Assembly (NCBI GenBank): GCA_002391195.1
Contig: DGRZ01000053.1
Location: 1 to 9,848 of the forward strand
Direction of reading: 5' to 3'
DNA: 9,848 nucleotides
Source: Fibrobacter sp. UBA4375
GTDB taxonomy: Bacteria > Fibrobacterota > Fibrobacteria > Fibrobacterales > Fibrobacteraceae
Shown: positions 1 to 6,322 of the stretch, one piece after another
Layout of the letters: each line of letters begins with the position of its first letter
How positions within the stretch are numbered: position 1 is the first letter of the stretch
Translations under genes and position numbers: made by a program
Notes under the pieces: generated by a model
Database searches by the model: none
Told to the model about the DNA's origin: nothing
Seen by the model: only the letters and a program-made list of their open reading frames with translations

Positions 1-120
1 AAAGGTGGCCATGTACACTAAGGCATAAAAGCCAAGTGTCCAAAGGTCGCAACCGCCCCAGTTTAATAACTGGGGCTTTGTTGCTCACAGAAGCGACAGT
101 TCTAGTTTTATCTAAGGATT
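1..120 (+). other. End of an upstream unit, no gene recognised
   Basis: No protein is recognisable here. Two plus-strand frames close early (TAA at 19-21 and 26-28), so this could hold the last few codons of a truncated gene. The third frame stays open to 122 but its translation looks unlike a protein. An imperfect stem-loop is visible: 15-19 pairs with 35-39 and 22-24 with 31-33 around an ATAAAA loop. Together with the hairpin at 55-76 this would fit the 3' end of a structured RNA, but no known RNA family was identified. Confidence 0.3.
55..82 (+). terminator. Hairpin terminator of the upstream unit
   Basis: A perfect 9-bp stem (GCCCCAGTT at 55-63 with AACTGGGGC at 68-76) closes a 4-nt TAAT loop and is followed on the plus strand by CTTTGTT, a short and interrupted T-run. 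It would end whatever is transcribed rightward from outside the window. The weak T-run and the second, stronger hairpin 45 bp downstream suggest a tandem pair of terminators. Confidence 0.6.
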
Positions 121-151
121 AAAAAGCCCGACCTAGGTCGGGCTTTTTTTT
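121..151. terminator. Bidirectional intrinsic terminator
   Basis: A perfect 18-bp palindrome (126-143, centred on CCTAGG) is flanked by five A on the left and eight T (144-151) on the right. Read rightward it is a classic GC stem plus T8 terminator. Read leftward it has a T5 tract, so it could also stop leftward transcription that has read through from tex. It separates the upstream unit from the tex side of the window. Confidence 0.88.
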
Positions 152-161
152 GTTTGCTGTC

Positions 162-181
162 ATGCCCGCGAATGCGGGCAT
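162..181. repeat. Small palindromic repeat (TGCCCGC hairpin)
   Basis: An 8-bp perfect stem, ATGCCCGC with GCGGGCAT, closes a GAAT loop and sits in a GTC...CTCC context. Elements of the general form GTCATGCCCG...CGGGCATCTCC are known as dispersed intergenic palindromes in several bacterial groups, from general knowledge. Only this one copy is in the window. Confidence 0.6.
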
Positions 182-194
182 CTCCGATACTTCG

Positions 195-247
195 GGCTTA
201 CTTCGCCTTGGCACTCCTGCGGAGTGCAGCTCAGGGCGGCTCGGTCA
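195..247. repeat. Hairpin repeat, copy A
   Basis: The first copy of a roughly 50-bp element. It opens with GGCTTACTTCG, carries a perfect 7-bp hairpin (GCACTCC, TGC loop, GGAGTGC at 211-227) and closes with GCAGCTCAGGGCGGCTCGG. Copy C at 410-459 has the same length and nearly identical flanks with a different stem core. Copy B at 252-298 has the same loop and a stem differing by one compensated base pair. Confidence 0.75.
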
Positions 248-251
248 AATC

Positions 252-298
252 TACTTGGCTTGGCGCTCCTGCGGAGCGCAAGCTCCCCGCCTCGGTCA
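252..298. repeat. Hairpin repeat, copy B (diverged)
   Basis: A diverged copy of the 195-247 element, sharing the leading TACTT...TTGGC, the hairpin and the trailing CTCGGTCA. Its stem is GCGCTCC with GGAGCGC (263-279, TGC loop). Relative to copy A, one stem position changed from A-T to G-C on both sides, so pairing is kept. Small indels separate it from copy A outside the stem. Confidence 0.65.
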
Positions 299-409
299 TT
301 GGAGCAAGTTACTTTGATGCCTTCGGCATCCGCCCGCTGCGGTTCAGGTATGACGAAAACTTTGTTTTCTCATCCCTGCCCCTCGCAGGCACTTGCTCCT
401 ATGACGCTC

Positions 410-459
410 GGCTTACTTCGCTTTGGCACAGCTTCGCCGTGCAGCTCAGGGCGGCTCGG
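410..459. repeat. Hairpin repeat, copy C
   Basis: A 50-bp direct repeat of copy A (195-244) with one flank substitution and a replaced stem core. The outer GCAC and GTGC stay the same while the interior becomes AGC-TTC-GCC (426-442), leaving one A-C mismatch. The flank GTGCAGCTCAGGGCGGCTCGG is shared with copy A. Its TACTTCGCTTT segment reappears in the last codons of tex at 494-504. Confidence 0.75.
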
Positions 460-485
460 ATACAGAATTGCGAGCAATTCTGTAT
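460..485 (-). repeat. 12-bp inverted repeat just 3' of tex
   Basis: ATACAGAATTGC at 460-471 is a perfect inverted repeat of 474-485 with only two bases between, starting 7 bp beyond the tex stop codon. It is well placed to be the 3' hairpin of the tex mRNA, but no T-run follows on the minus strand. It therefore fits an RNA-stabilising or palindromic-repeat element better than a canonical terminator. Confidence 0.55.
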
Positions 486-492
486 CTCTCGC

Positions 493-2898
493 CTACTTCG
501 CTTTCTTCATAATCTGCTTCAGCATGGAGTTGAGCTTGCCGATCTGTACGGGGGCGGCGGGCTTTTTCGGCTGCTGGCCCGGGCGTTCCTTACCGGCAAT
601 CTTGTTCTTCAGGTCAGCGATGGTAGCGTGGCCCTGGATGCCCCCCTGGGGGCGTCCGCCGCGGTTATCGCGGCCGCGGCCACCGAAACCGCCCTTGGGT
701 CCGCCGACACGCTGGCCGCGAGGGCCACTCACGCCCGCACCGGCAACACCGTCGGTAGATTCCTGCTTCATGGAGAGGCTGATGCGCTTCTGGTTTGCGT
801 CCACCGCCACCACACGGACCTTCACGATGTCACCCACCGTCAGGGCTTCCTTGGCGTCGGCAATGAACTTGTCGCTGATTTCGGACACGTGCACCAAGCC
901 GTCCTGATGGACACCGATATCCACGAAGGCACCGAAGTTCGCCACGTTGGTCACCACACCTTCCATCCAGCTTCCCGTCACCAGGTCGTTGATGGTCTTG
1001 ATGCGGTCATCGAACTTGGCGTAACGGAATTCCTTACGGGGGTCACGGCTGGGCTTCTGGAGTTCCTTCAGAATGTCGTCCAAGGTAGCCTTACCCACCT
1101 CGTCGGAAAGGAACTCTTCCAGGTTAATGGCCTTCACCGCTTCGGCGTTGCCCACCATGTCCTTCACGGAGACTCCGGCCTTTTCGGCCATCTTCTCCAC
1201 CAGGGCGTAATTTTCGGGGTGCACGGCGGAATCGTCCAGCGGGTTTTCCGCACCGGGGATACGCATAAAGCCTGCGGCCTGTTCAAAAGCCTTGGGGCCA
1301 AAGCCCTTCACGTTCTTCAGGGCTTCGCGGCTGGCGTAAGCGCCGTTTTCTTCGCGATACTTCACAATGGCTTCGGAAAGGGTGCTGCTCAGGCCCGCCA
1401 CGTGGGAAAGGAGCGGAGCGGAGGCGCTGTTCACGTCCACGCCCACCATGTTCACGCAGCTTTCCACCACTTCGTCCAGGCGCTTCTTCAGTTCGCGCTG
1501 GTTCACGTCGTGCTGGTACTGGCCCACACCGATAGACTGCGGGTCCACCTTCACCAGTTCGGCCAGGGGGTCCTGCAGACGGCGACCGATGGAAATGGCT
1601 CCACGGGTGGTCACGTCTTCTTTCGGGAATTCCTGGATGGCAATCATGCTGGCACTATAGACAGAAGCGCCGGCCTCGCTCACAATAACGCGGGGCGGAA
1701 CCTTGCCCTTGAACTTCAGGGCCATCTCGCCACAGAAGGCGTCGGTCTCACGGCTTGCGGTACCGTTACCGATGGCAATCAGGTCAATCTTGTACTTGTC
1801 GATAAGCTGCATCAGGTAGACACAGGCACCGGCCTTGTCGTTCTTGGGTTCGTGGGGGTAAATCACGCCATGGTCCATGAACTTGCCGTTTTCGTCCAGA
1901 ACTGCCACCTTGCAGCCGGTACGGAAACCGGGGTCCAGGGCGAGTACGGCCTTGTGGCCAGCGGGGGCGGCCAGCAAAACGTCCTGCAGGTTCTTGCTGA
2001 ACACCTTGAAGGCCTCCTCTTCGGCGGCGTCCTTCAAAAGCAGGCGCACTTCGCTTTCCATGCTGGGCTGCAGCAGGCGTTCCCAGGCGTCCTGGCACAT
2101 GTCTTCCAGGTAGGGCTTCCATACGGAATCCTTCTTGATGACCTGGGCCTTCAGATAGCCCACCAACTCCTCGGTAGGCACTTCGATAGAAAGACGGAGC
2201 ACCTTTTCCTTTTCGCCACGACGGAGCGCCAGCATACGATGGCTCGGAATCTTGGAAACGGGTTCGCTGAAGTCGTAGTAGTCCTTGAACTTGGTCTCCT
2301 GCTTTTCGAAATCCTTCTTGACCTTGCTGACCATGACGCCCTTCTTTTCCATCTGGGCGCGGAGATACTGGCGGAATTCCGTGTTGTCGGCCACTTCTTC
2401 AGCCAAGATGTCGGCAGCCCCCTTGAGGGCGGCCTTCGGGTCGGCCAGGCCCTTTTCTTCGGAGAGGTAAATGCGGGCGATTTCTTCGGCGGTATTGCTG
2501 GTGTCTTCCTGTTCCCACATCAGGCGGGCGAGCGGCTCCAGGCCAAGTTCCTTGGCGATGGTGGCGCGGGTACGCTTCTTGGGCTTGTAGGGGGCATAAA
2601 TGTCTTCCAGCAGGGTCTTGTCCTTGCAGGCCTCGATCTGGGCCTTCAGTTCGGGGGTAAGCTTGCCCTGTTCCTCGATGCTCTTGAGGATAGTCTCCTT
2701 GCGGTCGGTCAGTTCCTGCAGGTAGTCGCGACGGTGGCTGATGTCGCGGAGTTCAATTTCGTTCAGGGTTCCCGTCTGGTCCTTGCGGTAACGGGCGATA
2801 AAGGGGATAGTGCCTCCCTGGTCCATGAGTTCCAGGGCCTTGGCCACGCGCCAAGTTTCAAGTTTCAGCTCTTCAGCAATAATGGCAGAAAAATCCAT
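493..2898 (-). CDS. tex: Tex-family S1 RNA-binding transcription accessory protein
   Basis: An 801-residue cytoplasmic nucleic-acid-binding protein of the Tex family, a transcription accessory factor. The N-terminal helical region carries the family signature TIPFIARYRKDQTG (about 30-43). An RNase H-like YqgF domain begins near 317 (LALDPGFRTG), followed by the conserved VDPQSIGVGQYQHDVNQ stretch (451-467), a helix-hairpin-helix region (about 500-560, including NVKGFGPKAFEQ) and an S1 domain (about 642-711, GSWMEGVVTNVANFGAFVDIGVHQDG). It is somewhat longer than typical Tex because of an 80-90 residue C-terminal tail: a glycine- and arginine-rich segment (about 720-755) and then a basic end. 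The start is the only Met before the conserved N-terminus; its ribosome site is weak (GGAAA about 9 nt upstream). It is transcribed alone, away from the DUF3300 gene by 138 bp. Its last codons overlap the flanking repeat motif. Confidence 0.95.
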   Translation of the reverse strand: MDFSAIIAEELKLETWRVAKALELMDQGGTIPFIARYRKDQTGTLNEIELRDISHRRDYLQELTDRKETILKSIEEQGKLTPELKAQIEACKDKTLLEDIYAPYKPKKRTRATIAKELGLEPLARLMWEQEDTSNTAEEIARIYLSEEKGLADPKAALKGAADILAEEVADNTEFRQYLRAQMEKKGVMVSKVKKDFEKQETKFKDYYDFSEPVSKIPSHRMLALRRGEKEKVLRLSIEVPTEELVGYLKAQVIKKDSVWKPYLEDMCQDAWERLLQPSMESEVRLLLKDAAEEEAFKVFSKNLQDVLLAAPAGHKAVLALDPGFRTGCKVAVLDENGKFMDHGVIYPHEPKNDKAGACVYLMQLIDKYKIDLIAIGNGTASRETDAFCGEMALKFKGKVPPRVIVSEAGASVYSASMIAIQEFPKEDVTTRGAISIGRRLQDPLAELVKVDPQSIGVGQYQHDVNQRELKKRLDEVVESCVNMVGVDVNSASAPLLSHVAGLSSTLSEAIVKYREENGAYASREALKNVKGFGPKAFEQAAGFMRIPGAENPLDDSAVHPENYALVEKMAEKAGVSVKDMVGNAEAVKAINLEEFLSDEVGKATLDDILKELQKPSRDPRKEFRYAKFDDRIKTINDLVTGSWMEGVVTNVANFGAFVDIGVHQDGLVHVSEISDKFIADAKEALTVGDIVKVRVVAVDANQKRISLSMKQESTDGVAGAGVSGPRGQRVGGPKGGFGGRGRDNRGGRPQGGIQGHATIADLKNKIAGKERPGQQPKKPAAPVQIGKLNSMLKQIMKKAK

Positions 2899-2954
2899 AA
2901 TTCATTTTCCGATTGGAGGGTCCTAGTCTTCCGAAAAGGCCCTAAGTTAAACAA

Positions 2955-2976
2955 CCCGGCGGCGTCTGCCGCAGGG
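2955..2976 (-). terminator. Hairpin between DUF3300 gene and tex
   Basis: GCGGC (2959-2963) pairs with GCCGC (2968-2972) around GTCT, extended by CCC and GGG outside one G-A mismatch. On the minus strand it is followed by TTGTTTAACTT, a poor T-run. It may terminate the DUF3300 transcript weakly. If the TATATT box at 2996-3001 is the tex promoter, the hairpin would instead lie in the tex leader. Confidence 0.35.
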
Positions 2977-2995
2977 CACCCTCGCGGGTCTGTTG

Positions 2996-3001
2996 AATAT
3001 A
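2996..3001 (-). promoter_or_regulatory. Candidate tex -10 box (TATATT)
   Basis: Reading leftward, TTATTAC is followed by TATATT in the gap between the DUF3300 stop and the tex start, giving a predicted leader of about 90 nt. The same hexamer precedes glgB and the nucleotidyltransferase gene. No convincing -35 box is seen at the usual spacing, so this is tentative. Confidence 0.35.
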
Positions 3002-3036
3002 GTAATAAAAGGTGGCCTAAGGCGACTTTTCCGGCA

Positions 3037-4185
3037 CTAGCGGCGGCCAGAAGGTCTCGGTTTCGGGGCCGAGGAAGTCCTGGACCTGGGGGCCGGCTGA
3101 CTGATGGAGCCGCCCTGGTTTCTGGAATCGTAACGACGGTTGTCGTAGCGTCTGGAATCGTCGTCGCTGTCCACGTAACGGGTCGGGAGCCTTTCCGGTT
3201 CGATACCGCCCGGGCCCGGAGCTGGCCGTCTTGCCGCAGGAGCAGAGGCGGGGTTAACCGCAGGGTAAAACTGGGGAGCAGGAGCCGTCATCACCCGGGT
3301 AGCAGGTGCTGGAGTTACGCGTGTAGCCGGTGCAGGTGCCGTCGACATTCTGGCTCCAGAGGGAGCAGGCGCCACACGCACGACAGGAGTGGGAGCCACA
3401 CGACTAGCGGGCGCCGGAGCGGGCCTTCTCGGAGGCGGGCTGTTAAAGTGGTGGGGCGGACGGTAGCGCCTCGGGTGCCGGGGAATTGGCCGATGGGCAT
3501 ACCAGCGGGTATCCCGCACGTAGATAACGCGGGGGCCCCAGTCTATCCAGCAGGAGCCCCAGCCCCACTCGCCGAACCAGGTGCCCAGCCACACGCCGGA
3601 ACCGTAATAGACACGGCTATAGCCGTCGTAACGCACGTAATAGACCACGCGGGGGTTATAGACCGGCACGTAAACGTATTCCTTCTGCACCGGGTAGATG
3701 GTGATGTTGTCGCCGGTCTCCACCTTCACCTGTTCATTTGTCTTCAGGTGTCCGTAGTCGTAGGCCTTCTGGCGCATGCGCTGAACCGCCTCCATCACGT
3801 CTTCTTTCTGGTTGGTGACGGCATCGCCCAGCTGGTCTGTCCAGGTGCGGTACTTGCTCATCATGGAAAGCACCGACGGAAACGGCAAAAGAGCCTGCAC
3901 GCTGGGGTCGTATGGCAGGTTCGCCTCCTCGATGGCGTTGGCGAGGGTCTCCCCCTTCAAGTTCTTGTGAGATTCCGCCCACAGGGCGGCGGGGGCAATC
4001 TGGTTTCCATAGGTGGAAGCGTCCAACACCTGCACCAAAAGCGGGTCAGGGTAAAGGGCGATGTTTGCCACCAGGGTGTCCAGTTCCGAAGTAGAGTAGT
4101 TGGCCTGGGCAAAGCAAGAAACCTGAATGCAAAGTATCAGGGACACGACAAGACCGAATCTCTTAAAAAGCTTTGAACCATCCAT
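3037..4185 (-). CDS. Exported DUF3300-domain protein with Pro/Ala-rich tail
   Basis: A 382-residue protein with a classic signal peptide: K5, K8 and R9, a hydrophobic stretch (about 10-23) and a likely signal peptidase I site after CFA (residue 26). The domain at about 33-225 matches DUF3300 by pattern: ALYPDPLLVQVLDAST (43-58), WTDQLGDAV (115-123) and the aromatic VYVPVYNPRVVYY (171-183). Its biochemical role is unknown. A Tyr/Trp/Gly-rich stretch (182-230) is followed by a basic tail rich in Pro, Ala and Arg (240-330), with degenerate RV-x-PAPAT units at about 262-303 and two RRYD units near 346 and 351. A strong GGGAGG ribosome site (4191-4196) lies 5 nt before the start. No lipobox was convincing, so a soluble periplasmic or surface-associated protein is inferred. 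It is divergent from the aldehyde dehydrogenase gene. Confidence 0.85.
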   Translation of the reverse strand: MDGSKLFKRFGLVVSLILCIQVSCFAQANYSTSELDTLVANIALYPDPLLVQVLDASTYGNQIAPAALWAESHKNLKGETLANAIEEANLPYDPSVQALLPFPSVLSMMSKYRTWTDQLGDAVTNQKEDVMEAVQRMRQKAYDYGHLKTNEQVKVETGDNITIYPVQKEYVYVPVYNPRVVYYVRYDGYSRVYYGSGVWLGTWFGEWGWGSCWIDWGPRVIYVRDTRWYAHRPIPRHPRRYRPPHHFNSPPPRRPAPAPASRVAPTPVVRVAPAPSGARMSTAPAPATRVTPAPATRVMTAPAPQFYPAVNPASAPAARRPAPGPGGIEPERLPTRYVDSDDDSRRYDNRRYDSRNQGGSISQPAPRSRTSSAPKPRPSGRR

Positions 4186-4261
4186 AGTAACCTCCCGTCA
4201 ACACCTTCAATTTACAAAAATTTCACTTGCGGGGCCAAAAGAATGTAAATTAGGTAGAGCC
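4186..4261. promoter_or_regulatory. Divergent promoter region with inverted TGTAAATT pair
   Basis: This 76-bp gap must carry the start signals of both the DUF3300 gene (minus) and the aldehyde dehydrogenase gene (plus). The octamer TGTAAATT occurs at 4244-4251 on the plus strand and at 4209-4216 on the minus strand, 27 bp apart. The minus copy could be an extended -10 with a leader of about 17 nt that includes the GGGAGG site (4191-4196). The plus copy lies too near the ATG at 4262 for a normal leader. The pair may instead be an operator half-site arrangement or chance in AT-rich DNA. Confidence 0.4.
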
Positions 4262-5704
4262 ATGAATGACAACATTTCCATAGAAGAACTCTTTGAAGCA
4301 CAAGGAAAGCGACGCTGGAAAATCGCGGGGACAACCGCAAAAGAGCGCATCGCAAAGTTATTAAAACTACGCAAAGCTCTAGTAACGCGTCAGCAGGAGT
4401 TTTACGAAGCCGTCTGGGAAGACTTCCAAAAGCCCAAAACAGAGGCCCTCCTCTGCGAAATCTACCCCGCGCTCTCCGAAATAGACTGCGCCGTCGCCCA
4501 TCTAGAAGAATGGATGGAAGACAAAGGCGGCCACTGGAGTCCCCTATTCCCCACCAACAAGAGCATAAGCCATTTTGAACCCAAGGGTCGCGTACTTATC
4601 ATGGCCCCCTGGAATTATCCCCTACTGTTATTAATCTCCCCCATCGTGGCCGCCGTGGCCGCCGGAAATACCGTCATGGCAAAGCCCAGCAACAAGACTC
4701 CTACGGTGAGCGCCTTCCTGGAATCCTTAATAGCAGGAGTTTTCTCGAAAGACGAAGTGACCGTTGTCCTGGGCGACGGCGCGGTTGTCGGTGACAAACT
4801 GCTTTCCCTCCCCTTCGACCACGTGTTCTTTACGGGAAGCCCCAAGGTGGGTGCCCAAGTGGCGGAATGTGCCGCCAGAATTCACGCAGGCGTCACACTG
4901 GAATTGGGCGGAAAGTCCCCCGTCATAGTCCTTGACGACGTGAACATCAAAGATGCCGCCAAAAAAATTGCCTGGGGCAAGTGCCTGAACGCAGGCCAGA
5001 CCTGTATCGCCCCCGATTACGCGCTTTGCCCCGCAAAACTGGTACAGCCCCTGGCGGAGGCGGTAGCTGAGAACATCCAAAAAATGTACGGTTCAACAGA
5101 CGAAGAACGCCGCTATGGCGAAAATTTCGTCCACATTATCGAGGGCCGCGCTGCAGAACGCCACAAAGCTCTGGTAGAAGACGCCCTGGCAAAAGGCGCC
5201 ACCGCTATCATAGGCGGAGACTTTGCTCCTGAAGACATAGAAAACCGCTACACCCCCGCCACCGTGCTTACAGGCGTCACTCCCGAAATGAGCGTCATGG
5301 ACTCCGAAATCTTCGGACCCATCCTCCCCATTGTGGCCTACGAGAACCTGGACGAAGCCATTTCCTTTGTGCAAAACCACCCCAAGCCCCTGGCACTTTA
5401 CGTTTTCGGAAAATCGGAACGGAACATCAAGCGGATACTAGGCGAAACCACAGCCGGCTCCACCTGCGTGAACCACTGCATTTTACAAATCGAAAACTTG
5501 TCCGTACCCTTCGGAGGCGTAGGCTTGAGCGGCACCGGAAACTACCATGGGATTTACGGATTCAAGACCTTCAGCCACGAGCGTAACGTGATGTACCAGG
5601 GACCGATGGATTCCATGCAATTCTTCTACCCGCCCTACCACAAAACAGGTGAAAAGGGACTTCGGGCGAAACTCCAACGGATTGCGAAGAAGATACTAGG
5701 GTAG
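4262..5704 (+). CDS. NAD(P)-dependent aldehyde dehydrogenase, class 3 type
   Basis: A 480-residue enzyme oxidising an aldehyde to its acid with NAD(P)+; the short form and pattern fit the class 3 group (fatty or aromatic aldehyde, coniferyl-aldehyde-like). Visible motifs: MAPWNYP (114-120, with the conserved Asn118), KPSN (141-144, cofactor Lys), FFTGSPKVG (189-197), LELGGK (213-218, Glu214), GQTC (245-248, catalytic Cys248), EIFGP (349-353, Glu349) and PFGGVGLSGTGNYHG near the C-terminus. All key residues are present. The frame runs open upstream to 4127 but that part crosses the divergent promoter and the DUF3300 start, so ATG 4262 is preferred, with a modest AGGTAG just before it. No signal peptide; cytoplasmic. 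The stop is 3 bp from the convergent thioesterase stop. The exact substrate cannot be told from sequence. Confidence 0.92.
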   Translation: MNDNISIEELFEAQGKRRWKIAGTTAKERIAKLLKLRKALVTRQQEFYEAVWEDFQKPKTEALLCEIYPALSEIDCAVAHLEEWMEDKGGHWSPLFPTNKSISHFEPKGRVLIMAPWNYPLLLLISPIVAAVAAGNTVMAKPSNKTPTVSAFLESLIAGVFSKDEVTVVLGDGAVVGDKLLSLPFDHVFFTGSPKVGAQVAECAARIHAGVTLELGGKSPVIVLDDVNIKDAAKKIAWGKCLNAGQTCIAPDYALCPAKLVQPLAEAVAENIQKMYGSTDEERRYGENFVHIIEGRAAERHKALVEDALAKGATAIIGGDFAPEDIENRYTPATVLTGVTPEMSVMDSEIFGPILPIVAYENLDEAISFVQNHPKPLALYVFGKSERNIKRILGETTAGSTCVNHCILQIENLSVPFGGVGLSGTGNYHGIYGFKTFSHERNVMYQGPMDSMQFFYPPYHKTGEKGLRAKLQRIAKKILG

Positions 5705-5707
5705 CCC

Positions 5708-6142
5708 CTATGCCCCTTCTACGTACAACTTCTTCATCTCGTCGGAAATGACCATAGGGCGGCCGCGGTTCAGGTCCACCAGCACCCACTGGGTCTCGGA
5801 TTCGAAAATCACCTTGCCGTCGGACACCCGCTCGAACTTGCACTTTCGAATGGTTGCCACCTTGCCGTAAGCCGCCACCCAGGTGGTGCCCCTGATTTCG
5901 TCGCCCAGGAACGCCTGGTTCTTGTATTCGATGTGCTGCACGTGGATCATCCAGCCGGCGCCAAGGCTTTTCATGAGGGCGGTGCCGCCTACCGATTCGG
6001 AGTGGGCGATGGCGATGTCCTGGATCCACTGCACGGACCACACGTTGTTGAAATGGTGGTTGTCGTCAATCATCTCCGGCGTCACCTTGAACACCTGGGT
6101 AAACTGCATGGGGTTCACCGTCTCTTCCATCGCAATAGCCAT
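5708..6142 (-). CDS. Hotdog-fold acyl-CoA/acyl-ACP thioesterase (4HBT family)
   Basis: A 144-residue single hotdog-domain protein predicted to hydrolyse acyl thioesters. The diagnostic segment is VTPEMIDDNHHFNNVWSVQW (20-39), matching the D-x-N-x-H-x-N-N active-site pattern with Asp26, Asn28, His30 and Asn32-Asn33. The rest follows the fold: an IEYKNQAFLGDEI strand-turn (71-83), then long strands ending near 124. Its length suits the family. The start is M at 6142 because GGAGG sits 4 nt upstream; the longer frame to 6187 adds 15 residues with no ribosome site. No signal peptide or membrane segment. It converges on the aldehyde dehydrogenase with no terminator in between. The physiological acyl substrate is not determinable here. 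Confidence 0.88.
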   Translation of the reverse strand: MAIAMEETVNPMQFTQVFKVTPEMIDDNHHFNNVWSVQWIQDIAIAHSESVGGTALMKSLGAGWMIHVQHIEYKNQAFLGDEIRGTTWVAAYGKVATIRKCKFERVSDGKVIFESETQWVLVDLNRGRPMVISDEMKKLYVEGA

Positions 6143-6146
6143 AACG

Positions 6147-6151
6147 CCTCC
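6147..6151 (-). promoter_or_regulatory. Ribosome binding site of the thioesterase gene
   Basis: GGAGG read on the minus strand, 4 nt before ATG 6142. It decides the start in favour of the 144-residue form over the longer reading from 6187. Confidence 0.7.
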
Positions 6152-6176
6152 GTTTTTTGGCAGTAAAGATAAAAAG

Positions 6177-6211
6177 GTTCGGGGCACGGGGTTTCGGGTT
6201 CAGAGTTAAAA
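6177..6211. repeat. Degenerate heptamer repeat upstream of glgB
   Basis: Five successive 7-bp units beginning at 6177, 6184, 6191, 6198 and 6205 each start with G and decay from GTTCGGG to GTTAAAA. The unit resembles the better-preserved heptamer downstream of glgB at 8538-8565. GGGTTC (6196-6201) can pair with GAACCC (6213-6218). The remaining sequence up to the glgB promoter shows nothing else recognisable. Confidence 0.45.
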
Positions 6212-6293
6212 AGAACCCTCACCGGATTACTCGTTTAGTTCGGAATGACGCCACACGGCCGGCACATTTATACCTGTTTTTCCCCGTTAATGT

Positions 6294-6299
6294 TATATT
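6294..6299 (+). promoter_or_regulatory. Candidate glgB -10 box (TATATT)
   Basis: TATATT, preceded by GTTAATGT, would put the transcript start near 6306 and give a short leader carrying the AAGGAG site. The hexamer at 17-bp spacing (6271-6276) is a poor -35 match, so only the -10 is proposed. Confidence 0.4.
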
Positions 6300-6311
6300 T
6301 ACAACGAATAA

Positions 6312-6317
6312 AAGGAG
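6312..6317 (+). promoter_or_regulatory. Ribosome binding site of glgB
   Basis: AAGGAG lies 5 nt before ATG 6323. It selects that start over the in-frame ATG at 6245, which has no such site and would lie upstream of the proposed promoter. Confidence 0.85.
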
Positions 6318-6322
6318 TTTTT

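Larger units (their letters stand above)
154..490. repeat. Dense intergenic hairpin array
   Basis: This stretch has no credible gene and is packed with inverted repeats: 162-181 (8-bp stem), 211-227 (7 bp), 263-279 (7 bp), 316-330 (6 bp), 330-342 (4 bp), 355-369 (6 bp), 375-389 (5 bp), 426-442 (7 positions, one A-C mismatch) and 460-485 (12 bp). A longer inverted repeat, 296-309 against 391-404 (13 of 14 matching), brackets the middle group. Short motifs such as TACTTCG and GCTCGG recur. It resembles a composite REP-like or small palindromic-repeat island lying in the 3' region of tex. Open frames across it have no ribosome site or protein-like character. Confidence 0.8.

Noticed and set aside
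154..490. The spaced repeats near tex as a CRISPR array
   Set aside because: The copies are unequal in spacing, diverged and self-complementary, with no regular 30-40 bp spacers and no cas genes.
3007..3016. Shared 10-mer AAAGGTGGCC at 1-10 and near 3008 as a repeat or att pair
   Set aside because: The match is short, does not extend, and neither site borders an integrase or other mobile gene; chance is the simplest reading.
154..4176. A 1340-codon plus-strand open frame antisense to tex and the DUF3300 gene
   Set aside because: It lies opposite two clear genes with recognisable domains, has no ribosome site, and its translation is low-complexity His/Val/Leu-rich sequence typical of a frame kept open by the codon bias of the opposite strand.
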